DNA of 5,792 bases, taken from the NCBI GenBank assembly GCA_030830245.1, contig JAURNJ010000280.1, positions 1 to 5,792 of the forward strand, given 5' to 3'. Source of the DNA: Novosphingobium sp. (GTDB lineage: Bacteria; Pseudomonadota; Alphaproteobacteria; Sphingomonadales; Sphingomonadaceae). The notes under the pieces are model-generated. The model saw only the letters and a list, made by a program, of their open reading frames with translations. It ran no database searches and had not been told where the DNA came from. Shown here one piece after another: positions 1-5,735 of this stretch (position 1 is the first letter of the stretch; the number at the start of each line of letters is the position of its first letter). The translations under genes and the position numbers were made by a program.

Positions 1-1
1 C

Positions 2-955
2 TCGCCGCCGCTGTGGATCGAGCCGCTAGGCGCGATGCCCGACCTGCCCCGCTGGATGAGCGACAACCATGCAGCCATCGAAGCCGCCCTGCTCTCGTTC
101 GGCGCCATCGTCTGGCGCGGCTTTGACGTGACCGAGACGGACCACTTCATCGCCATGATGGAGAGCTTCACACCCTATTCGATGGGCTATGTTGGCGGTA
201 CGTCCAACCGCAAGGCGATCAAGGGCCCGGCGATGGAAGCGACCCGCACCCCGCCGCAGGTCTATATCCAGCTGCATCAGGAAATGTCCTACATGCCGGA
301 CAATCCGCGCGCGCTTGCGTTCTGGTGCAAGCAAGCGCCGGACAGTGGCGGCGAGACCGTGATCTGCGACATGCGCGGCCTGCTCGAGGAAATTCCGCCG
401 GCAACGCGCGCCAAGTTCGAACAGTTCGGCGCGCGGTATGTGCGTAACCTGCGCTGCGCCGAACTCGACGACTGGCGCGCCGACCCCGAAGTGCGCCACG
501 CGACCTGGCAATACTGGTTCGACAGCGAGGATCGCGACGAGGTTTCGGCAAAACTGGCCGAGCGCGGTACGCATCATCGCTGGAACGAGGATGGCAGCCT
601 CACCTTCTGGAACGACGAACCAGCGGTCACGCGCCATCCCGTCACGGGCGAGACGCTCTATTTCAACCAGCTCAACTCGCAAATCCAGAACGAGTGGACC
701 ATCGGCAAGGAACGCGCCGACATGTTCGACCGGCTCTATGGCGATCATACCGACCGGCCCTATTCGGTCTCGTTCGCCAATGGCGATCCGGTGACGGAAG
801 ACGACTATCTTGCGGTTCGCGACATTTTCGAAGGCCGGAAAATCGCCTTCGCGTGGTGCCCCGGCGATGTGATGCTGCTAGACAACAAGCTCACCGCGCA
901 TGGTCGCCATCCTTTCACCGGGGAGCGTGACGTGCAGGTGATGCTGTTCGAATAG
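2..955 (+). CDS. Fe(II)/2-oxoglutarate-dependent dioxygenase, TauD/TfdA superfamily (5' partial)
   Basis: Likely hydroxylates a small organic acid or CoA-linked substrate, using O2 and 2-oxoglutarate in the cytoplasm. The frame is open to the left edge. The first internal ATG is at 35, but the preceding in-frame codons (SPPLWIEPLGA) look like normal family N-terminus and no ribosome binding site precedes that ATG, so the gene almost certainly begins outside the window. Numbering from that ATG: GAIVWRGF (23-30) is the usual early strand motif. LHQEMSY (80-86) carries the iron ligands H81 and E83. GGET (105-108) follows. DNKLTAHGRHPF (283-294) carries the distal iron ligand H289. R298 is the likely 2-oxoglutarate-binding arginine. 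The motif is HxE rather than the HxD of TauD itself, as in the clavaminate synthase/SyrP-like branch. It ends 39 bases before the acyl-CoA synthetase gene, probably in one operon. Family is secure; substrate is unknown. Confidence 0.88.
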   Translation, partial: SPPLWIEPLGAMPDLPRWMSDNHAAIEAALLSFGAIVWRGFDVTETDHFIAMMESFTPYSMGYVGGTSNRKAIKGPAMEATRTPPQVYIQLHQEMSYMPDNPRALAFWCKQAPDSGGETVICDMRGLLEEIPPATRAKFEQFGARYVRNLRCAELDDWRADPEVRHATWQYWFDSEDRDEVSAKLAERGTHHRWNEDGSLTFWNDEPAVTRHPVTGETLYFNQLNSQIQNEWTIGKERADMFDRLYGDHTDRPYSVSFANGDPVTEDDYLAVRDIFEGRKIAFAWCPGDVMLLDNKLTAHGRHPFTGERDVQVMLFE

Positions 956-975
956 GCGCCGCAATCGGGCACCAA

Positions 976-982
976 GGGAGAG
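976..982 (+). promoter_or_regulatory. Ribosome binding site of the acyl-CoA synthetase gene
   Basis: GGGAGAG lies 12 bases before the ATG at 995. The identical heptamer precedes the CoA-transferase start at 3890, which supports reading both as Shine-Dalgarno sequences. The spacing here is on the long side. Confidence 0.6.
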
Positions 983-994
983 ATAACAACCACC

Positions 995-2530
995 ATGCAT
1001 CCGAGAATTTTCGCCGAGCAGACCCCCGACAAACCCGTTTTGATCATGGAGAACACCGGCGAGGTCATCACTTTCGCCCAATTGGAGGCACGCGCCAATC
1101 GTGGCGCTCATGCCTTTCGGGCGCTCGGCGTAGGCAATGGCGGCACCGTCTCCCTGATTTGCGAGAACCGTGGCGAATACTTCGACATCGTCTGGGCGGC
1201 GCAGCGCGCCGGGATCATGCTGGTGGTCCTGTCCTCGCGGCTCAAGGCCGACGAGATCGCCTATATTGTCAACGACAGCGGCTCGACCCACCTGCTGATC
1301 GGCGAGGACCTGGCCGAGGCCGCAGCCGACCTGATGGCCGATCCTTCGCTCATACCGGACCTGCAGCGCATGATTTCGGTCGGGCCGATCCCCGGCTTGG
1401 AAAACTGGAACGATCTCACCGCCCGTCAGCCGGAAACGCCCATCGCTGACGAAGAGCTTGGCTCGCGCATGGCCTATTCCTCCGGCACGACCGGACGGCC
1501 CAAGGGCGTGCGCATACCCTCCCCCGGCGGTTCGCCGATCCAGGAAAATCCGGGCGTGCTGATGTTTAAGGCCTTCTATGGCATCAGCGAAAAAGAAACC
1601 TACCTGTCGCCCGCGCCGCTTTATCACTCCGCACCGCTCGGCTTCACGACTTCGGTGATGGCGGTCGGTGGCACCGTGGTGTGCATGAAGCGCTTCACTC
1701 CCGAGCGATTCCTCGATGCGATCGAGCGCTACAAGGTGACCATGACGCAGTGCGTGCCGACGATGTTCATCCGCCTGCTGCGCCTCCCGGAAGAAGATCG
1801 CACCAGGCACAATCTCTCATCGCTCCAGAAGGTCATCCATGCCGCAGCGCCCTGCCCGGTGCCGGTGAAGCGGCAGATGATCGAATGGCTCGGGCCGATC
1901 ATCGAGGAATATTACGCCGGCTCCGAAGGCAACATGTTCATCCGGATCAATTCGGAGGAATGGCTCGCCCACCCCGGCTCGGTCGGGCGTCCGTCCTATG
2001 GCACCTTGCACATCTGCAACGACGAGGGCGACGAATTGCCCGTGGGCGAGACCGGCACGATCTACATCGAAGGCGGCAGGGAATTCGCCTACCACAACGA
2101 CGACGCCAAGACTGCGAGTTCGCGCAATCCCAAGAATCCTTCGTGGACGACGCTGGGCGACATCGGCCGCCTCGACGAGGACGGCTTTCTCTACCTGTCC
2201 GACCGCAAGCATTTCATGATCATCTCTGGCGGGGTGAACATCTACCCCCAGGAGGTCGAGGACCTGCTGATCACGCACCCCGAGATCACCGACGTCGCCG
2301 TTTTCGGCGTGCCCAACGAGGATTTCGGCGAAGAGGTCAAGGCCGTGGTCCAGCCCAAGGACTGGGCCAGGGCAAATGCGGACTTCGAGGCCGAGCTGAT
2401 CGAATGGTGCCGCGAGCGACTCGCAGATGTCAAATGCCCGCGCTCCGTCGATTTCGAACAGGAAATGCCGCGCGCCGAGACTGGCAAGCTTTACAAGAAG
2501 GAACTCAAGGCGCGTTACTGGCCAGAATGA
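995..2530 (+). CDS. AMP-forming acyl-CoA synthetase (class I adenylate-forming, FadD/CaiC-like)
   Basis: Activates a carboxylic acid to its CoA thioester through an acyl-adenylate, using ATP and CoA in the cytoplasm. The 511-residue protein is full length for the family. The N-terminus (MHPRIFAEQTPDKPV) is typical and fixes the ATG at 995. Adenylation motifs in order: phosphate loop YSSGTTGRPKG (161-171); acyl-pocket region PLYHSAPL (208-215); YYAGSEGN (306-313), the A5-type motif; GDIGRLDEDGFLY with the ribose-binding Asp (388-400); hinge DRK (403-405) followed by SGGVNIYPQEVE (411-422); and near the C-terminus PRAETGKLYKKEL (492-504), with K498 as the catalytic lysine of the adenylation step. 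All key residues are present, so the enzyme should be active. The substrate could be a fatty, cyclic or aromatic acid; motifs alone do not decide. It lies between the dioxygenase and the amidohydrolase on the same strand. Confidence 0.93.
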   Translation: MHPRIFAEQTPDKPVLIMENTGEVITFAQLEARANRGAHAFRALGVGNGGTVSLICENRGEYFDIVWAAQRAGIMLVVLSSRLKADEIAYIVNDSGSTHLLIGEDLAEAAADLMADPSLIPDLQRMISVGPIPGLENWNDLTARQPETPIADEELGSRMAYSSGTTGRPKGVRIPSPGGSPIQENPGVLMFKAFYGISEKETYLSPAPLYHSAPLGFTTSVMAVGGTVVCMKRFTPERFLDAIERYKVTMTQCVPTMFIRLLRLPEEDRTRHNLSSLQKVIHAAAPCPVPVKRQMIEWLGPIIEEYYAGSEGNMFIRINSEEWLAHPGSVGRPSYGTLHICNDEGDELPVGETGTIYIEGGREFAYHNDDAKTASSRNPKNPSWTTLGDIGRLDEDGFLYLSDRKHFMIISGGVNIYPQEVEDLLITHPEITDVAVFGVPNEDFGEEVKAVVQPKDWARANADFEAELIEWCRERLADVKCPRSVDFEQEMPRAETGKLYKKELKARYWPE

Positions 2531-2590
2531 CCCTGGTATTGCAGGTCCGTTGCGATAGTTTTTCGGGGCCGTTGCCCCCGGCAATCGGGC

Positions 2591-2619
2591 TTGACTCACC
2601 CCGGTCTTGACCGCAAGAT
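2591..2619 (+). promoter_or_regulatory. Possible sigma-70-type promoter before the amidohydrolase gene
   Basis: TTGACT (2591-2596) is a 5/6 match to the -35 consensus. After a 17-base spacer comes CAAGAT (2614-2619), a weak 3/6 match to -10. It sits in the only sizeable gap of the plus-strand block (2531-2680), where a second promoter would be expected. A second TTGAC starts 16 bases later, at 2607. In GC-rich DNA such matches arise by chance, so this is tentative. Confidence 0.28.
2605..2618. repeat. Perfect inverted repeat overlapping the possible -10 element
   Basis: Arms TCTTG (2605-2609) and CAAGA (2614-2618) are separated by ACCG. The right arm overlaps the putative -10 element, a typical operator position. 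The arms are only 5 bases, so chance is a real alternative. Confidence 0.35.
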
Positions 2620-2626
2620 TTCAGAA

Positions 2627-2646
2627 TGGCGAAGCCTCGTTCGCCA
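2627..2646. repeat. Perfect 7-bp inverted repeat in the amidohydrolase leader
   Basis: TGGCGAA (2627-2633) and TTCGCCA (2640-2646) pair perfectly around a 6-base spacer. It ends 22 bases before the ribosome binding site at 2669. It could be an operator for a regulator of the amidohydrolase/CoA-transferase pair or an mRNA 5'-leader hairpin. No T-run follows, so it does not look like a terminator. Confidence 0.45.
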
Positions 2647-2668
2647 ATGTGAAAAACATACTGATGCC

Positions 2669-2674
2669 GGAGAG
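2669..2674 (+). promoter_or_regulatory. Ribosome binding site deciding the amidohydrolase start
   Basis: GGAGAG lies 6 bases before the ATG at 2681. This favours that ATG over the in-frame TTG at 2591, which would add 30 residues unlike the family and has no Shine-Dalgarno sequence. Confidence 0.75.
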
Positions 2675-2680
2675 AGCGCC

Positions 2681-3862
2681 ATGACCCTGCACGCCAAGCC
2701 CGAAGCCTTCGCCGATGTCGCCGTGATTGACGCCGACACGCATTACGCCGAACCCTATGACCTGTGGACCAGCCGCGCCACCGGCAGCTGGAAGGAGCGC
2801 GTCCCCCAGGTCAAGGAAGTGAACGGCGAGCTTTCATGGTTCATGGACGGCGACGTCCGCATGGGCCCGGCCTTTGCCTCCTGCACCATCCGCAAGGACG
2901 GCACCAAGGCCTATGGCATGGAGATGACCACCTGGAAGTTCGAGGAAATCTTCGACGGGGCATGGGACGCCAAGGCGCGCGTTGCCTACATGGACGAGGC
3001 CGGGATCAGCGCGCAGATCTGCTATCCCAACCTGCTCGGCTTCGGCAACCAGAAGGGGATGAACGTCGATCCCGAGCTACGGCTGGTGATCACCAAGATC
3101 TACAACGACGCGCTGGGCGAATTCCAGGCCTCTTCGGGCAACCGCATCTATCCGATGGCCATGGTGCCGTGGTGGGACATCAAGGAAGCGGTCGCGGAGG
3201 TCGAGCGTTGCCGCGCCATGGGCCTGCGCGGCGTCAACACGCACTCGCAGCCGCACAACAACGGCTTTCCCGATCTGGGCGACCCGCACTGGAATCCCTT
3301 GTGGGAACTGTGCGAGGATGCCGGCCTGCCGATCAACTTCCACATCGGCGGCGGCTTTTCGAGCACCGAGTGGTTCGGCGAGGGTCACTGGCCCAGCTTC
3401 ACCCCCACCGAAAAACTGGCCTACGGCTCAAGCTCGCTGTTCTTCGCCAACTACCAGCTGTTCGCCAACATCTTCATCTCGCGGTGGCTGGAGCGGCATC
3501 CGAACCTCAAGATATGCTCGGTCGAAAGTGGGGTGGGCTGGATTCCCTACATGCTCGAGGCAGTCGAGTTCCAGATGCGCGAAGCGCGCAGCGACTACCA
3601 GGTTTCACCGGCGGAAATCTTCGACCGGCAGATCTACGGATGCTCGTGGTTCGAGCGCAAACACATCGTCGGCGATGCCCGCAAGGTCGGGATCGACAAC
3701 GTCATGTTCCAGACCGATTTCCCGCATCCGGTATGCCTCTATCCCGACGCGCTCGAATACATGGCCGATGCCGCCGCGCAGTTCACGCCGGAAGAACGCG
3801 CCAAGGTGTTCGGCGGCAACGCGGCAAAGGTCTACAACATCGATGTGACCGCGCTGGGCTGA
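2681..3862 (+). CDS. Metal-dependent amidohydrolase, Amidohydro_2 (ACMSD-like) superfamily
   Basis: A 393-residue TIM-barrel hydrolase or decarboxylase of the PF04909 type. In this superfamily a metal ion drives C-C cleavage (decarboxylation) or hydrolysis of ring-fission and related products. Visible motifs: VIDADTHYAEPYDLW (15-29), the N-terminal metal motif with D19 and H21; INFHIGGG (218-225) with H221; RHPNLKICSVESGVGWIPYMLE (272-293), where E282 stands where ACMSD has a histidine; FQTDFPHP (343-350) with D346, the conserved barrel-end aspartate; and the C-terminal helix VFGGNAAKVYNID (376-388), a family hallmark. No signal peptide is seen, so it should be cytoplasmic. It is followed after 27 bases by the CoA-transferase gene, probably co-transcribed. 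The family is certain. The reaction is not: decarboxylase, hydrolase or retro-aldol-type lyase are all possible. Confidence 0.9.
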   Translation: MTLHAKPEAFADVAVIDADTHYAEPYDLWTSRATGSWKERVPQVKEVNGELSWFMDGDVRMGPAFASCTIRKDGTKAYGMEMTTWKFEEIFDGAWDAKARVAYMDEAGISAQICYPNLLGFGNQKGMNVDPELRLVITKIYNDALGEFQASSGNRIYPMAMVPWWDIKEAVAEVERCRAMGLRGVNTHSQPHNNGFPDLGDPHWNPLWELCEDAGLPINFHIGGGFSSTEWFGEGHWPSFTPTEKLAYGSSSLFFANYQLFANIFISRWLERHPNLKICSVESGVGWIPYMLEAVEFQMREARSDYQVSPAEIFDRQIYGCSWFERKHIVGDARKVGIDNVMFQTDFPHPVCLYPDALEYMADAAAQFTPEERAKVFGGNAAKVYNIDVTALG

Positions 3863-3877
3863 GGCCCGGCGCAATCA

Positions 3878-3884
3878 GGGAGAG
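3878..3884 (+). promoter_or_regulatory. Ribosome binding site deciding the TTG start of the CoA-transferase
   Basis: GGGAGAG lies 5 bases before the TTG at 3890, ideal spacing. The nearby ATG at 3897 is out of frame, and the next in-frame ATG would remove the conserved first strand of the protein. Confidence 0.75.
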
Positions 3885-3889
3885 CCAAA

Positions 3890-5107
3890 TTGCCATATGA
3901 CCTGCTCGATGGCGTCAAGGTCATCGAATTGTCGATGTATGCCTTCGCGCCTGCTTCTGCCGCAGTGCTGTCTGACTGGGGGGCAGACGTGGTCAAGGTG
4001 GTGCCGCCGCACACCGCCGACCCGATGATGGGCGACCGCGTGATCGGCGGCCTGCCGCAGATCGACACCGGCGTGAAGTTCATGTGGGAGAACCTCAACC
4101 GCGGCAAGCGCTGCATCTGCATCGATGTCGCCACGCCCGAGGGCCGCGCCTTGCTGCATCGCATGGTCGAACAGGCCGATGTGTTCATCACCAACCTGCT
4201 GCCCGATGCGCGCAAGCGCTTCGGCATCGATTACGAGACCCTTGCCGCGATCAATCCAAAGCTCGTCTATGGACGGGCCAGCGGCCATGGCGCGGAAGGG
4301 CCGGAGCGCGAGGCAGGCGGCTTTGACCATACCGATTTCTGGGCACGCTGCGGCATCGGTCACACTGTCGCGCGCACTGTTGGCGAATTCGTGCCGCAAC
4401 CCGGCCCAGCGATGGGCGACGTATCCGCCGGGGCAACGCTGGCGGGCGCGATCAGCGCCGCGCTGTTCAAGCGCGAGCGCACCGGCAAGGGCAGCCTGAT
4501 CGACGTCTCGCTTCTTGCCACCGGAGTGTGGATGAATGGCCCGGCGATCCTCGCCGCCGCGCTCTATGGCGTCGACACGATCCCGCGCTTTGCCCATGCC
4601 GACCAGCCCAACCCGCTGGTGACGGCCTACACCAGCAAGGATGGGCGCGACATCTACTTCGCCGGCATCCAGACCGAGAAGAACTGGGCGCAATTGTGCG
4701 ACATCCTCGAATGTCCCGAATTGGTCACCGATCCGCGCTTTGCCACCGGCGAGCTGCGCCTCGCCAATGTGCGCGAATGCATTGCAGCGCTTGATGTCGC
4801 CTTCGCCAGGCAGGACCTCGACTACTGGCTGCCGCGTCTGGGGCGGTGCCCGGTGCCGTGGTCGCTGGTGCAGTCGTCCAAGGAGGCGCTGACCGATCCG
4901 CAGGTGGTTGCGAACGGCATGGTCGCGACGATCGACGGCGATGCGCGGTCCTATCCGGTCGCGGCGAGTCCGGCGCAGGTGGACGGTGTGGCCCTGACCC
5001 AGACCCGCGCGCCACAGCACGGTGAACATACCGAGGTTGTGCTGATGGAATACGGGGTGGAGTGGGATGAGATCGAAGGGTTGAAGGCGGCGGGGGCGAT
5101 TAACTAA
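3890..5107 (+). CDS. Family III CoA-transferase (CaiB/BaiF family)
   Basis: Moves CoA between a CoA thioester and a free acid, through an aspartyl-CoA anhydride/thioester mechanism in family members such as formyl-CoA transferase. Some relatives act as racemases instead. The 405-residue protein is full length. Motifs: LLDGVKVIELS (5-15); GADVVKVVPPHTADPM (31-46), the usual CoA-binding Rossmann segment; DVFITNLLP (97-105); INPKLVYGRASGHGAEGP (121-138); and AMGDVSAG (174-181), where D177 matches the catalytic Asp of formyl-CoA transferase (D169). TGKGSLIDVSLL (198-209), WMNGPAILAAALYG (214-227) and YFAGIQTEKNW (256-266) follow. The start is TTG, supported by the ribosome binding site at 3878 and by the family N-terminus. 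Substrates are unknown. The upstream CoA ligase suggests a shared pathway in which this enzyme recycles CoA from a later intermediate. It converges on the minus-strand NTF2-like gene with 12 bases between stop codons. Confidence 0.92.
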   Translation: MPYDLLDGVKVIELSMYAFAPASAAVLSDWGADVVKVVPPHTADPMMGDRVIGGLPQIDTGVKFMWENLNRGKRCICIDVATPEGRALLHRMVEQADVFITNLLPDARKRFGIDYETLAAINPKLVYGRASGHGAEGPEREAGGFDHTDFWARCGIGHTVARTVGEFVPQPGPAMGDVSAGATLAGAISAALFKRERTGKGSLIDVSLLATGVWMNGPAILAAALYGVDTIPRFAHADQPNPLVTAYTSKDGRDIYFAGIQTEKNWAQLCDILECPELVTDPRFATGELRLANVRECIAALDVAFARQDLDYWLPRLGRCPVPWSLVQSSKEALTDPQVVANGMVATIDGDARSYPVAASPAQVDGVALTQTRAPQHGEHTEVVLMEYGVEWDEIEGLKAAGAIN

Positions 5108-5110
5108 AGC

Positions 5111-5138
5111 GGGGCGCGTTCAGCCGAACGGACGCCCC
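5111..5138. terminator. GC-rich hairpin between convergent genes (possible bidirectional terminator)
   Basis: GGGGCG (5111-5116) pairs with CGCCCC (5133-5138), and CGTTC (5117-5121) with GAACG (5126-5130). This gives an 11-bp stem with a 4-base loop (AGCC) and a 2-base bulge (GA, 5131-5132). It covers the gap between the two stop codons and the last codons of the NTF2-like gene; that gene's stop codon lies at the edge of the loop. Neither side has a proper T-run (only GCTTTA on the minus-strand side), so it is not a textbook intrinsic terminator. Its position between convergent genes still argues for transcript-end formation or 3'-end stabilisation. Confidence 0.5.
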
Positions 5139-5638
5139 TCCCGCAGTGCCGTGAAGACAGCATAGGATGGGTCGGACTTGTCCGGCCTGCCCTGGGAGCG
5201 CCATACTTCACCCTCGATGTCGCGGGTGATCCTGATATCCGTAATCGCCACGCGATGATCAATTGCCCAGCGGCCATTTCGATATGACCAGCCATCGAGA
5301 TAGCGGGCGTGGATCAGGTTCTCGCGAACGTGGGTCTTGGATGTGCTGCGATAGGACCGTGCCGAAACGTAGGCTTCGCTGGCAGCGCGATCACCCTGCA
5401 CCTCGATCGAAATTGCAGTGAGCGGATGCAGCCAGACATCCGTCTTTTCATCCGTGCTCCAGAGCAAATCAATCAATTGGTCGGGAGTCGTCACACCCGG
5501 CATGGAATAGTCGAGGGTGCCGTCCTCATGCCAGACGGACCGAAGCAAGTCCCTGTCGCGTCGGTCGACACCGCGACCATAGTTGCACAACTGCTGGCGG
5601 ATGGCCTCCCTGGCCCACACCTCGTGGCTCACTTCCAT
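5120..5638 (-). CDS. NTF2-like / SnoaL-like family protein
   Basis: A 172-residue protein with the small cone-shaped alpha+beta-barrel fold shared by SnoaL cyclases, scytalone dehydratase, ketosteroid isomerase and hydroxylating-dioxygenase small subunits. Seen: the N-terminal helix IRQQLCNYGRGVDRRDRDLLRSVWHEDGTLDY (13-44), with Y20, D25 and D28 in the usual Y...D..D pattern; W69-L70-H71 at the start of a strand, where scytalone dehydratase has a catalytic histidine; GRWAIDHRV (122-130), the common strand preceding the C-terminal tail; and a polar tail with DKSDPSY (153-159), often present in this subfamily. It may isomerise, dehydrate or cyclise a pathway intermediate; no specific reaction can be assigned. 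The ATG at 5638 is preferred, as it starts just before the conserved helix. A TTG at 5668 (10 more residues) is possible. Neither has a convincing ribosome binding site. G+C is visibly lower here than in neighbouring genes. Confidence 0.82.
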   Translation of the reverse strand: MEVSHEVWAREAIRQQLCNYGRGVDRRDRDLLRSVWHEDGTLDYSMPGVTTPDQLIDLLWSTDEKTDVWLHPLTAISIEVQGDRAASEAYVSARSYRSTSKTHVRENLIHARYLDGWSYRNGRWAIDHRVAITDIRITRDIEGEVWRSQGRPDKSDPSYAVFTALREGRPFG

Positions 5639-5711
5639 AACCCGATACGATTCCTTACTGCATGGCAAACTGGAACCAGCTCCGAGCGAACCGGCTAGCG
5701 TGAAACAGTTT

Positions 5712-5727
5712 TGCGATCACTATCGCA
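5712..5727. repeat. Perfect 6-bp inverted repeat between the minus-strand genes
   Basis: TGCGAT (5712-5717) and ATCGCA (5722-5727) flank CACT. It lies in the 97-base gap between the end of the partial amidohydrolase and the start of the NTF2-like gene. No T-run follows on either strand, so an operator is likelier than a terminator. On the minus strand it reads TGCGATAGTGATCGCA, and its first nine bases recur at 2551-2559 on the plus strand, upstream of the other amidohydrolase. Confidence 0.45.
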
Positions 5728-5735
5728 TCGCAGCC

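Noticed and set aside
35..37. ATG at 35 as the true start of the dioxygenase
   Set aside because: The frame is open to the window edge, the upstream residues look like family sequence, and no Shine-Dalgarno sequence precedes it.
26..748. Long minus-strand frame opposite the dioxygenase
   Set aside because: Antisense shadow of a GC-rich gene; the plus-strand frame carries a full set of catalytic motifs and this one none.
2557..2580. Intrinsic terminator after the acyl-CoA synthetase gene
   Set aside because: The GGGGC/GCCCC stem has its T-run before it rather than after it on the plus strand, and an A-run follows on the minus strand, so the order is wrong for either direction.
1681..2610. 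309-codon plus-strand frame inside the acyl-CoA synthetase
   Set aside because: Out-of-frame translation rich in Arg and His, fully overlapping the adenylation and C-terminal domains of the real gene.
2591..2680. N-terminal 30-residue extension of the amidohydrolase from a TTG at 2591
   Set aside because: No ribosome binding site precedes the TTG, the extra residues do not look like the family, and the ATG at 2681 has GGAGAG at good spacing.
3875..5029. Long minus-strand frame (384 codons) opposite the CoA-transferase
   Set aside because: Arg/His/Ala-rich translation without recognisable motifs, mirrored against a confidently assigned gene.
5309..5698. 129-codon plus-strand frame opposite the NTF2-like gene
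   Set aside because: No family features or ribosome binding site; the minus-strand frame has the NTF2-like pattern (Y20, D25, H71, DPSY tail).
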